Origin: Cryptomeria japonica | Lineage: Eukaryota; Streptophyta; Pinopsida; Cupressales; Cupressaceae | DNA length: 64,000 bases | Direction of reading: 5' to 3' | NCBI RefSeq assembly: GCF_030272615.1 | Contig: NC_081410.1 | Span: forward strand, 510,011,442-510,075,441 | The notes under the pieces: model-generated | Seen by the model: the letters and a program-made list of their open reading frames with translations, nothing else | What the model was told of the DNA's origin: nothing | Databases searched by the model: none | Part shown: piece after piece, positions 11,854 to 24,081 of the stretch | How the letters are laid out: each line of letters starts with the position of its first letter | Position numbering within the stretch: the stretch's first letter is position 1 | Translations under genes and position numbers: made by a program

Positions 11854-14800
11854 ATGGCTCCTAAAAGAGAATTTTCTAGCAAAGTCAATTATTCAGAAAG
11901 AAGTATCTATGATGATTTTCTTGAACAATTGATGTTGTCAACTAATCAGGCATCGAAGGCAAAAGAATTAGTACCTAGAGCTCCCCGTTTGAAAATAGGA
12001 GAAGGACTGTATGACAAGGGTAACTAGTTGAGAGACCCATAGGTTGGATTGTCTAGGTTGGGGTTATTTAAGATTGGATTTGGAATGAGAAATTCTCCGG
12101 CCCCACAAAACAGTATTTGGGAATTAGATGTTGGGAAATTGGTAGTCCCAGGGGTATTTATGGACATAGATTTGTTGACCCAAATTGCACTCAACTATGA
12201 TCCAGTCACAAGAAGCATTCTGGATATAAATGGAAAAACCCTTATTGAGATTAATGCTGAAGAATTCAGAAATGCTTTTGGGCTTGATGAGTTTACCAAT
12301 TTTCTAGAGCCCATAAATTTCAAGTCATTAGCTCAAATTTATAGTGCACAGAGGAATCATCTCAAGAATGGGCCACTCAAGGAATTTTTTGTAAAGATAG
12401 GTGGGTTGATAGTTGTAGGACCCAACATAGAAGAGCCCTTTTCATTGAGTATGTTCACCCTTAGGGCCAAGGGAATGTATTGGGAACTTTGCCAAGTTTT
12501 GGGAGAAGATGCTGAAGCAAATATACCCAATCACTGCCTGTTAATGATTGCTCAGATTTTGAATCCTTCTCTTGCAATTACATTTGATTATGCCTCTTTC
12601 ATTGCTAACGCTATCCATGGAGGGTTAACAAGAATAAAGAATGGAAAGGTGGATAGGCCTTTCAGATGGTACTCATTCCTGATGCATCTATTTCTTTTCA
12701 AAGGTGGTGATTACTTTGCTAGTGGATTGGACCTTGTCAAGGAGAAAGAAGGAGAAAAGATGTCAGTACAACTATGGAGTACTGTGTTGTCATGGGATAG
12801 GGAGGATGCCAGTTTCTTGAAGTTTGACAAATACTTTGAATTAAAGATCAGGACTCTCCTCTGCTCAGAGAACCCAAGAATCCCCAAGGTTCTTTTGGAA
12901 TTCATAAGACCAAAAGAATTCATAGAAAACATTAAAATTGTTCACAATTGGGGTGACATTTATTTGTATCCAGTCTCGACAGTTTTCAGAGTGTTTGGTT
13001 TTAGAGGCACCCCATTCTTGCTACCTTACCAGGTCCCTCTCAAAGTGGGAATTGCAGAGATCCTTAGACAAATTGGTGGTGTGCAAGAGGCAGAACTGAC
13101 AGGTAGGGGTAAAGGGACTATTTTCCCTACAGTTACCATAGCCCACCAATTTGTAATAACAAAAGGGGGTTGGAATTGCTTTGAGGATTTTCTCAAACCT
13201 TATCATTTGTCTACTGTAGTATCCAGCTGTGCTGATCTAGAAGACTTCTTCAATGACATGTTTAGAAAGAGAGCAGCATGCAGAGGTAGGCCCCATCAAA
13301 TTCAGTTTCCTGAAGACCTCATCAAAAATGAGTTTGATCTAGATGAGTAGGAGCTGAGGAAAGAGAAATGGGTGGCTTATAAGAAAGCCTTGGATTTCGT
13401 GCATTAGTTTGATGGCAGCTATGACCCATTGTCTAGCTTTTTCCCTCTAGAGGAGAAAATAAAGTTTTTAATTATTTTCTTTGAGGATGTGATGCAGACC
13501 CTGAAGGAGAAGAGGGAAGTTGTAATCAAAGGCAACCATGAAAAGGCAAGAGTGGTCCTAAGTAGGTCAGCTTCCAGCAAAGCAATCCCTCCTGGTGATT
13601 ATACACTACACAAGAAATCTACTTACAGTGTGTTGATGCCTACAATAGGGGAGCCCTCTTCCTCTAAAGGAAAGAGGAAGATACAAGATGTCATTGACAT
13701 CCAAGAGAGCCCAAAGAAGCAAAGTGTAGGGAAAGAAGTACAATCAGATACAACTTTGTATTCTCCATCCCAATCCCCTATCCACATAGGAGATGAGCAA
13801 GTAGCAGCTGAACAACTCCTACAGTTAGGCAGTCTAGGGGAAATTGCCTACACTTATGATGAAGTGGAAGAAGGAATGCCAGAAGAACCCCTTGCTACTA
13901 AAATGGACATTACCACCACTGAACTCAAAGGCCAGGAGTGGGATCCTGAGATAAAGTAGCTAAGTAATGCCTTCTTGGCTGACAACAATTTTGTCACATC
14001 AAAAGCATTTATGCAGTTTATATGGAAATAGAACATAGATAAATACAATGCTAGATGTGAAAAGAGAAAGGGTGAGCAGCCTAATAAAGATCTAGCCCTG
14101 GTAGAAGAGGAAATAAAGCAAGAGATGATGGGAGAATTCAAAACCATCACCCCTGAGCAAGGGAGAGATATGGTGGCACAAGCTAGAGTGCTTATTTTAC
14201 CCGAGTGGGATATAGCAGATGCCTTGGTACTAGACGTAGTGAGGAAGGAGACTAAACCCATGGAGGGAATTACTTTCAGTAAGGATAATTCTACACTCGT
14301 CATGTGGTCTCTCAAGAGAAATGAGAGTAAGAAAAGAAAAGATACCCTAGGGTCAAGTTACCTTGGTGGGATGATGGTGAAGAGAGTGCAAAGTATAGGG
14401 GTAGTGGAAGCTGCTAGCACTGTGCTAGAGTTTGCAAAATTTAGTGTTGTAGTAGCAGAAAAGGAAGCCAAAGAAAAAGAGATCCTCCAAGTCAAGTTGG
14501 AAACAATTTTGAAGGCCTATAATAGTGCTAAGGAGGAGGTAAGAGGTAAGGATAGCATCATTGCTAAGCTACAGAGCATGTTGACTAGACAATACCATCA
14601 AGGTGAGTCTTCAACACTGATGATCTCCTCTTCTCCTACAAGACCTCCACCTACTAGCCCTATCATTGAGTTTCCACCATCTGCAGCACCCACCAGCTCT
14701 CAAATGGTTGAGATTACTCCTCAAGAATTTTAAAATTTAAAACAGGCTCAGGCCTTATATGCAAAGAAGTATGAGGAGAGAGTAAAGGCTACAATTTCAA

Positions 14801-15496
14801 GTTTTGTAGATACAATGAATGCCTCATTGATATATAATAATGTAGGTAAAATTTTGGATATATGGAATGAGCTTAGGGGAGATAAGGCCATTTTGACACA
14901 TATTTTTGACAAGTGGAGGCCTAGGGAGCAAGATTTAGAGTTTATATGTGCATCTTATGATGAAGTAGGGGCCAATCCTATCATTAAATCCACTTATGAC
15001 ATCACTAAAGATTTAGTACAATTAGCAGCAAAGGTGGATAATGTTGATAGGAAAGTTAATTTGTGCAAGAAGGAATATACTGATCAAGTTTTTTGAGTTG
15101 CTCCCAGGAGTTTTTGCTAGCCCGGATCAACTGAAGGATAAACAAATGTGGCTTAAGGAGATAGAAGCCAAACTGTCAGCAAGAATTAAAGGAATTATTG
15201 ATCTAGATGATGCTTCTTTCTTTGTTATAACAATACAGGAGATAGAGAAAATTAGGGCACATTATAGTTTTCTCAATTCAGAAGTCAACAAAATGAGAAA
15301 CTCCTGGAAAAGGTTGACCAAAGATAAGGCTAAAGTGATTAATTTCTTATGGCGGACCGATGATGTGTATAATGAGTGGACAACTAAATATGCCACCCAT
15401 GATCTAGAACAGTTGGAGAGTGCCCCTGAAAAGGTAGAAGAAGTTACAACCGAATAGCCTGTTGAAGAAACTACAGAGGCCGAAAAGAGCTTGTAA
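11854..15496 (+). pseudogene. LTR-encoded protein (5' LTR copy), unknown family
   Basis: The frame starts MAPKREF at 11854 and ends at TAA 15494-15496, about 1,213 codons if one extra T near 15091 is discounted. A globular N-terminal region of about 500 residues includes WELDVGKLVVPGVF and FRWYSFLMHLFLFKGGDYF. It is followed by a Ser/Lys/Pro-rich linker (about 13590-13900), a helical region, a Pro/Ser linker (14600-14730) and a C-terminal coiled-coil-like part. I recognise no enzyme motif. About eight in-frame stops (mostly TAG, one TAA at 14731) and the frameshift inactivate this copy, but the 3' LTR copy has its frameshift elsewhere, so both derive from an intact parent. It may act in replication, like the extra first reading frame of Ogre elements; that is inference. 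Confidence 0.8.
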
Positions 15497-16442
15497 CTAT
15501 TTTTGTGAAAAGCTTGTAACCTCTTTGTTTTGAAAGAAATGATTGTAACAAACTCTCCTCGAGAAGTCCGAAGCTTTGTGCATCCATGTTGTTATAAATG
15601 GATACTAGGACTAGAGGAAAAGGGGATCGTAAAGAATTGTAAGAAAATGCTACTGAAATTCATAGCTGAGCTTTTCTAAGTGTAATGGAGAAAATTCCAA
15701 AGTTTTTGTAATACTTCTTTGAAGAATAATATCAATATCCAGACCATTGGCTTTTGAGTAAACTTTGTGTTGTCTTCGAGTATTCCTGCAATTTGTTTAC
15801 TGCTTTCATTCTGAATAATCTAGAGTTACTTTGTTTGAATGGGGTTGCAAGGCAATTTTTAGTAGATGTTATCACTAGCTTTTCTCTTTAGGAGGGAAAT
15901 TAAAGATGCGGGGATCATTCCTACTGGTGAACTCTTTGTAGGGAACTTTGAATCTTGATGATCATGGTTTAATTTGACATGCATAAATTCTTATAAGTGT
16001 TAGGCACATATAAGGATTAATAGAAGTCAAGCCAATGGGATGTGTGAAGATATTTTGTTTTGGGGAGTATTGTCTGAATTTTAGATGACTCTGTGGCCTT
16101 GGATATGGCATTGGTATTGATTGAAGTTGTCTATTACATGTTTTGTTGGTCACAATACTGAATATGAGTATAATTTGCATTCTTCTGTTTCAGTTGGTTT
16201 CAAAGTGATTAAATCCACTGGTTTTCTGGACTGGTTTGCTGTAGGTTTATGTTTGAAAGTGTGAATTTAGTTCACAAAGGTATACCCACCTGGACTCTGA
16301 GCAAGTCCGAAGTGTAGAAGGTTTATTTAAACCTTGTCATATGTTGTCTTGAGAATTTCCTTATCTTTGATATCTCTTCTGCACCGAGTTTAATCATATT
16401 ATATTAAGGATGATTAAAGAGAATCAGATTTTGAAGACAACA
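15497..16442 (+). other. Non-coding end of the A 5' LTR
   Basis: No gene is supported. An AT-rich stretch with AATAATATCAATATC near 15725-15740 could serve polyadenylation. The short minus-strand frame at 15962-16180 is repeated in the other LTR but shows no protein features. Confidence 0.6.
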
Positions 16443-16446
16443 AAAG

Positions 16447-16464
16447 TGGCGACTCTATTGGGGA
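16447..16464 (+). promoter_or_regulatory. Primer-binding site of element A (Tat/Ogre type)
   Basis: TGGCGACTCTATTGGGGA starts four bases after the 5' LTR. From memory it closely resembles the tRNA-Arg-type primer site described for Ogre elements of the Tat lineage, which agrees with the extra RNase H and long LTRs. Confidence 0.75.
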
Positions 16465-16801
16465 TAGTCATAATAAAGATATAAATGCAGATCTACGTTG
16501 AGGCTTATAAAGAAAATTGTTGTGTGTTTGTGGATTAGACTGCTTGTTTTCATAATTCCCATAGTTTTGTGGGTGGCAACTCTGTTACTTTTGAACCAGT
16601 CCTTGTGAGATACAAATATTTCTAAAAAGGAAGACAAGAGAGATGCAAGGAGCAAAAAACATGAGATCATTCATGAAGAAAAATCGTCGTGAAACCATGC
16701 AAGAAGGTCTGCTATAATAGTCATGGAGAGGCCAGAAGAGATTTGTGTTGCATGAGCCATCAAATGCTGCTTGGGTGCAGAAAAAAAATAATACTGGTAA
16801 G

Positions 16802-19068
16802 ATGCCTGATCGATCTGTTTATTCAAAGTCTAATTCATCTTCTAGAGATTTAGAACATGATATATTAGGTTTCCATTCGTGATTGTTTGGAAATATTGAG
16901 AATGCACCTATTTTAAATCAAGATTTATCTCATGTTAGTGTTTTTGCAAGAGATAGAACCAGTTCAAATGCAATTAGACACTCTGTTCCTAGGACAATTG
17001 ATGGTAACATTAGTTTGATTGACATAGATCAAGTTAATGCATTAGACTCTAAATAAAACTTCCCTGATGAGGATAAAGTGTCTCAAGAGATTGAAGACTT
17101 AAATAGAAGGGTCCATCACTTAATCTCCCTAAGAGCCCAAAAGGAAGAAAATAAGGAGAAGGAAGTCAAAGCCAAATTGATGGAAAGTGATAGGCTCCTT
17201 AGACAGATAGCTGATCTTGAAGTACTTGATAAGGAGAAAGAAAAAAGTGAGGAGGAAGGCCCTGTGATTAGAGAGATTCTAATCCCCAAAACTAAACAAG
17301 CTTGTAAGTCAGTAGTCTTGCCAACTAGGGAAGTATTTAATGACTCCTAGCTTCCTAAAGCTAGTATGGATAAAGGAAAATAGAAATGGGCAAATGATGG
17401 AATAGAATCTAAAATTGTAGAAGAGATCTCTCATAAGCTCTTAGCACATGAGAGAGAAATGGAAAGGATGAGGAAAGAAAAGGAAGATCTCCAAATGGAA
17501 TTAGAAAATGCTGAGTTAGAAGTAGTGAATCAAGAAGTAAATAGAAAGATTAATTACTTAAAGGCTCCCCCCATTACATTCCCATTAGAAGATCTTAGCA
17601 AGCCTAATTCTCAACATATTTCCCTTCCTCAGGCTAATACTCAACCTGCAGTACAAGCTAATATTGCCTCAGTAAGTCAAATCCCTTTGAATAAACAGCA
17701 CACCCAAATACCTCAATCTCCAATCCCAAAAGTTAAAATTACCATGTGAAATAATAATGCTATTACCCCTTTTCAAAGAAGACCAATCAATTTAGAACAA
17801 TATAGACAATTGTTCTTTGATGGGATCCCGGGATATCCAAATCATGTTCCCACTAAGTTAAGAGATAGACTCCATAAATTTGCTAGGAATAATGCAATTA
17901 GTGCTGAGGAACATCTGAAATATTTTAGGGATCTAATAAATGATTATGAGATAGTAGATGAAGATGTTATTATGAAATTGTTTGTTCAATCCCTAGTTGA
18001 TGATGCAAGAGATTGGTACAAAGGTCTCTAGGTTAATAGCATAGGGTCCTGGGAAGATTTTAAAAATTGTTTTCAAGAGTAGTATGGTGACAAGACTAAT
18101 GTGAGTTTCATGCTAAATGAATTCAACAATATTAGAAAATCTGAAAATGAAATGGTCACTGATTTCAATGCCAGATTCTAGAAGGCCATACATAGATTGT
18201 ATCAAGTGATGAGGCTAGATTATAACATGTGTCTTAATACATATTACAATGCATTTGATTCCAAGATGGCCTATATTTTGAGGGATAATAACCCACATAA
18301 CTTGAGAGATGCTTTTAGAATTGCCATAAATGTAGAAAGTAATAGAAAAGCATCTGGGAAGTTAGGAAGAAGGACAAATGGTAGATTATGGCAAGAAACC
18401 AAACAACAACCTAATAAAGTTGCTGAGGATGATAAGATAGAGAAATTGGTTACTGCTATGAAAGATTTGACTGCCAAGGTTAACAAAAATGATAAACCTC
18501 ATTAGAACTGGCAAGATAGACCCCCTACATTGCATGATATGCCATATAATACCAATTAGAAAGATGGCAAGCCCCAAATTGAGAAGCCTAAAATTGCCCA
18601 AAGTCAAGACACTCTAGATCCCTTGAAAGGGAAAACTATTCACAATATAGAAAATACTCCTTGGTGTATTTCTTATGATGGACCACATTCTCCTCATCAG
18701 TGTGCAGTGGCTCGGGCTCTAGAAGAATCTATGAGACCAGAAGTAGAGCCTGACATTAATATGTTTGAAACCATCATAGAAAGTGATGAGGAATCTGTGC
18801 AAAGTGGATATAGTGATGTGCTGGATAATGAAAGGTTAGTGCAAGGATAGTTAACCTTAGATTGGCATCCTACATTGAATGTGGTAACAATTGAGGATGA
18901 AGAGGTTCATCTTAGGAGGCCTAGTGAGGAAGAAGTTAGAAACCTCACTAAAGCTGCAATTGCCAAAGCAAAACACAATTATAACTTGAGAAGCATTAAG
19001 AGAGATACTGATTAGGGTGAGTCGGGTTCTATGTTCGTAAAGGAGGTCACTAAGAAGGGGGCATCAAG
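16802..19068 (+). pseudogene. gag: Gag of element A
   Basis: The frame from ATG 16802 is maintained to about 19060, broken mainly by TAG or TGA codons. Residues about 90-300 form a charged coiled coil (17078-17570, rich in E/K/R). A Pro/Gln linker follows (17640-17740), then a gypsy capsid-like segment (about 17790-18330) with DDARDWYKGL and FKNCFQE. A late motif, CISYDGPHSPHQC (about 18664-18702), is the probable zinc-binding region. A frameshift at about 19060-19110 separates gag from the pol frame and could be either natural or a mutation. Gag would package the element RNA. Confidence 0.8.
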
Positions 19069-19070
19069 TA

Positions 19071-22000
19071 GTGCTACCATTGTTCCCAAGGTTGGTCAAG
19101 AGAAAGAGGAACAAGTCTAAAGATGTACCCAAAGGCAAAAATGATAAAAATGTTGATGATGTACAAGGAGCAGCAACAGTGAAAAAGGCAAGCCAGTTCA
19201 AGACAGAAAGGGTTAGAACTAACACTAAAACATACAATAGTTCTACATTTGACATGGCCCAAGCTTTTACTCAAATGAAGGTCACTGTTCCCTTAGTAGA
19301 GTTACTAAAGATTAAAAAACATAAGGATGCAACTTTGTCTCTATTCTCTAGTATATCTGACAGTGACACAGTCTTACCCACTGGTTCAGCTAGAGTTAGA
19401 AAGGATCAAGAGTTCCAAACCCCTGAGGTTTATGTTGGAACCACTATTACTCAAGAGCCCTCATAGGTAGATCCCTTCTATGTTACCCTGTTAGTCAATA
19501 ACCAGCTGATTAAAAACTGCATGATAGATTTAGGGGCTGCTCCTAATGTAATGCCTTATGGTGTTATGAAAGAATTAGGATTATCAGTAACCACTATGTA
19601 TGGGAAGTGCTATGCCATGGATAACAGAGAAGTGCATGTGATAGGCACAATGAAAGATGTGGAAGTAAAAATAGCAACATTCCCTGAAGCCACTTACAAA
19701 ATGGATATTATTGTTACTAACACTAAACCCCACTATGGTATGTTACTTTCCAGGCAATGGGCAACAAAACTAGGGGGAAATGTCCAACTAGACTTATCTT
19801 ATGCCACTATTCCTATTAATGGTAATCAGGTCAAATTATACAAAGAGCCACGAGCTCCTAGGGTAATAGAAAATGTAGACCCTAGTATGCCTAGTTGTAT
19901 GATTGATGTAGACCTAGATAACTTTAGACTTCAACTAGTTTTACCTCAATTGAAGAATACTGACCCTATTGTGATGGAGTTACAAGCACAACAGTATGGA
20001 TTGTGGCAAATGTGTTTTGATGGAGCTTGCTCCAAGGAAGGATCAAGAGCAAGGGTTCTTTTTGTGTCTCCATCAGGTATAACTTTTAAGTATTCATTTT
20101 TATTGGCATTCCAGTGCACAAATAATACTACAGAATATGAAGCCTTGTTACTGGGACTTGAGGTTGCAAAAAGGCATGGAATCCAACTATTGAAAGTAAT
20201 GGGGGATTCAGAATTGGTTGTCTCTCAAGTTAGATCTAAATATGCATCCAAGAATGATAGATTAAAGCAGTATAAGCATGTTGTTTGGGATGTTATTGAA
20301 CATTTTGATGCATTTTCTATTAATTGGATAGAGTGAGCAAAGAATATTATGGCAGACTTCCTAGCTAATGTCGCTTTGAAAAATGATGATGCAACCCTAA
20401 CTAGTATCTCCACTATGGAAATAAAATCTAGGCCTGCTATTCCTGACAATGTGTGCAATTGGCAAGTTTTTGCTGATGATAAAGACATTATTAGGTTTAT
20501 TCAATGTGTTGACGATTATGATGGACAAAAGATTGATTGTAATGCATTGGTGGAAGTGGTAGACAATAGAGAGACAGTGTTTGGAAATGATGTGGTCCAG
20601 TTGGAAACTAATGAAATACCTAAAGGGTTGGTAGAGCTGGAGAGCATGTTCAGTTACAATGATAGTCACTTACGTCAACAATCTACCACCAAATTAGAAG
20701 AGTTGGAGGAGGTAAATTTGGGGACTGAGTCATCCCCTAAGTTAGTATATATTGGCAAAAAATTTCCTCCTCACATTAGGACTAACCTTATTAATTTATT
20801 GAAAAGGTATAAACATGTTTTTGCTTGGTCTTATGAAGACCTAAAGGCGTATAGACAAGATCTTTTTCAGCATGAAGTTCCTTTACTTCCAGATGCTTAG
20901 TCTTTTGGGGAAAAATAGAGACCTATTAACCCCTTATTAGAAGCTAAGATGCAGCAGGAGCTAACTAAATTAAGGGAAGCGGGGATTATCAAACCTATAA
21001 GGCATTCTTCATGGGTCTCCAATTTGGTCCCAGTAAGGAAGAAGAATGGGGACATCAGATTGTGTGTAGATTTTAGGAATTTAAATGTTGCTTCCTTGAA
21101 GGATAACTATTCATCCCCAAATATGGAAGCCATGCTACAGAGAGTGACAGGATGTGATCTTTTATCCATGATGGACAGTTTCTAAGGATATAATCAAGTG
21201 TTAGTAAAGAAGTCTAAACATTTTAAAACAGCCTTCACTACTCCATGGGGAACTTATGTTTATGTGAGAATGTCATTCAGATTAAAAAATGTTGGAGCTA
21301 CATTTCAGAGAGCTATGGATGTAGCTTTTAAAGAATTCATTAACATCATCATGGTGGTTTATCAAGATGACCTAACTTGTTTCTCTAAGAAGGTGGATGA
21401 TCATTGTGGACATCTGGAGAAGGTGTTCAATAAAGCCTTGGAATTTGGTGTATCAATAAATCCCAAGAAATGTCATTTTGGGGTCACTGAAGGAAAGCTA
21501 TTGGGACACATAGTTTCCAATGAAGGGGTAAGGATAGACCTTGAAAGAATTGAAGCCATCAATAAGGTGTTTGAACCTAGAAATGTGAAAGCTATTCAAT
21601 CTTTTTTAGGCAAAGTAAATTTTGTTAGGAGATGCATTGCAAACTTCGCAGAGATAGTGAAGCCTATTGTCAAGCTCCTCAAGAAGGATACCAAATTTTA
21701 TTGGGATCAAGAAGCCTCAAAAGATTTTGCTGAGATTAAGAAGGCAATCCAGGAGGCACCAGTGTTGAAATCTCCTAATTATAGTAAGCCTTTTTCTCTA
21801 TTTTCTTTTTCTTCATCTCATATGGTGGCTGCAGTATTACTACAAAAGAACAATGAGGGATATGAACATCCCATAGCCTTCTACAGTAAGTCTTTGTAGG
21901 TGGCAGAACTAAAATATGAGACCATGGAGAAACAAGCTTATGCTCTAGTTAAAGTCATTAAGGTTTTTAGGCCGTACTTAGTGAATGCAAATATCATTGC

Positions 22001-22904
22001 CTATGTCCCGCATGCGGCAGTTAAGGATATTTTGTCTCAGTCTAAGGTTACTGGGAAGAGATGTAGATGGATCAACAGAACTCAAGAATTCAACTTGGAG
22101 ATAAAGATCACCAAATTGGTGAGAGGTTTAGGTTTGGCTAAGCTCATGACTGAGTCTAATCTCATGAATGTAGAAATACATAATGTTGAGGTTAGAGATG
22201 CTTCAGTCACTAGTATTGAGAGGCAACCCTGGTACATAGAGATAGTCCAAATTTTGAGAGGTGCTACATTCCCAGAAGAAATGACACATAATCATAAAAG
22301 AACTCTGAAACTCAAGTCCCAAAAATATGTGCTCATTCAGGGTAATCTTTTCTGGAGGAAAAGAGATGGAGAGCTACTAATGTGTTTGGATGAATTCCAA
22401 GCTAAACGAGTGTTGACTGAAATGCATAATGGAGTATGTGGAGGTCACTACTCTACTAAGACTACTGCTAGTAAGGTAATCTAGGCTAGATACTATTGGC
22501 CCACTCTATTTAAGGATACTCATGCATATGTTCAGAAATGTGACCCATGTCAGAAATTCTCATCCAAGCTGAAGTATGAAGGAGCCTTACCTTTAAATCC
22601 AGTCTCTGTAGAAGCTCCTTTTGTCTAGTGAGGCATTGATTTTATTGGAGAGATTATTGAGAAGTTAGGGAGATGTCATAGATGGATCATAGTGGCCACT
22701 AATTATTTCACCAAATGGATAGAAGCCATCCCTACAAGAAGAGCTACTAGTAAAGTTGTCATTGATTTCCTGATGGATAATGTTGTAACTAGATTTGGAA
22801 CACCTGCAAGATTGGTGATGGATAATGCCATGTGTTTCAGATTAGAAAATTTTGTAGGCTTTTGTACCAGTCATGGAATACTCATGTCCTACTCTTCACC
22901 TTAT
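19071..22904 (+). pseudogene. pol: Pol of element A: protease, aRNase H, RT, RNase H, integrase (first part)
   Basis: One frame is kept throughout, broken only by stop codons. Protease: about 19470-19830, with MIDLGAAPNVM where D-S-G is expected (S to L). Archaeal-type RNase H: about 20001-20380, with FDGA, EYEA, GDSE and a late D (NIMADFL) all present. RT: about 20946-21520, with LCVDFRNLN, LLSMMDSF and YQDD at 21360-21371. Gypsy RNase H: about 21780-22130, where the first catalytic Asp is missing. Integrase zinc domain: about 22415-22560 (HNG...H, C-x2-C). The catalytic core begins at about 22640, but its first Asp is Asn (VATNYFTKW). The frame is then broken by element B. Confidence 0.9.
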
Positions 22905-24067
22905 TGATGAATACTAAGAGCGGGGGATGAATTAGTATGCCAAAAATCTTTGCACTAAAACACTTACACAGTCTAGAGATAAACTGATAAAGCAGTATGA
23001 CAATCAAACTAGTTATCACACATACAAACCAAAATGGGAATAAACCATTCATCCACAAAAGCAATACAAACATAACACAAGATATTTGACGTGGAAACCC
23101 AACTGGGAAAAACCATGGTGAGATGGAACTCACAAGTCACTATCTGCAGAATAGAAACCAGACCGGTTAAGGTCTTACAATGTTCTTCACTAGAACAGAT
23201 CCTATTAAGAATCTCAATCTGTGTTAGGAGATAAGTCCGATTAAAGACTACCTTGTTAAAGGATTTTAGATTCACATGTGTGAACCACCTTGTTAGAGGA
23301 TTTTACAAAGGCTTTGAGGCCTACCCGGTTAAGGGCTACAAACTTGTCAAAGATGTGAGTAATCAACAAGTGTTTGATCTATCTACTAGCACAAACTGCT
23401 TGGTTAGATCCAGGATGCTCATAGCTAATGTATTCCAGCATTACTTCAGTCTTCTCTATCTCACTCTCAGTTACAACTTGATCTCCTCTCATAAGATCGC
23501 TCTACTCTTTCACCTTAAACCCTTGCTCAACATAAACCCTATTCGCAGCTCTTTCAACAACTTTTAAAACCCTAGACATGATGTCCTTTTAAAGGAATCT
23601 GATTTCATGTCGGTCCAATAGGATTACATTACAATTTCCTAGGTTCAATGAATCTAGACATACTCAGTAACATGACACAAGAATCACCGTCAATGTGTCG
23701 ACACCATCAAACAATCGATGGATTGGTAACTCATCACAAAATGCCGGTTGGTAACTCATCACAGAGTGTTACCGGTTCATACAAAAATGTCAGTTGCCGG
23801 GTTGACAAAAATGAAGACTGGTAAGAATGTGTTGTGCCACTTTTCTTCCTCATACCGCTTGTGATCTGTGAACCGCTTGGAGTCAACATGCCACTTCAGA
23901 CCAGGAAAACACATTCTGCAAAATCACTACTAGTCTAAAGACTAGAGTACAACATACCAGTTGGAACAAATACCGGTTGAGCATGAGCTCATACATATAA
24001 AGGGGATCTCCATACAAGTGTGTGTCCATCAATGATAATCACAACATAAAAATCAAAAATGCCAACA
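22905..24067 (-). repeat. 3' LTR of element B
   Basis: In plus orientation it starts TGATGAATAC and ends TGCCAACA. A TATA-like TTTATATG on the minus strand lies near 23993-24003. Many ACCGGT/ACCGGTT-type motifs occur. Confidence 0.95.
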
Positions 24068-24081
24068 ATCTCCCCCTTTGG
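24068..24081 (-). promoter_or_regulatory. Polypurine tract of element B
   Basis: Minus-strand CCAAAGGGGGAGAT directly precedes the LTR start TGTTGGCA. It is identical to the tract of E and H and of the kind typical for SIRE/Maximus-like copia elements. Confidence 0.9.

Larger units (their letters stand above)
10356..16442 (+). repeat. 5' LTR of element A (contains a reading frame)
   Basis: It starts TGTTATCACT and ends GAAGACAACA. The first 1.5 kb hold three hairpin-like motifs (10707-10760, 11101-11150, 11424-11475) and a TATA-like site at 11607-11617. The frame for the LTR protein fills 11854-15496. The last 0.95 kb is non-coding. The unusual length for a plant LTR is explained by the embedded frame. 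Confidence 0.95.

Noticed and set aside
16566-16590. Second primer-site-like TGGCAACTCTGTTACT in the A leader
   Set aside because: It is 120 bp from the LTR and less like the expected site than 16447-16464; probably a decayed duplicate or chance.
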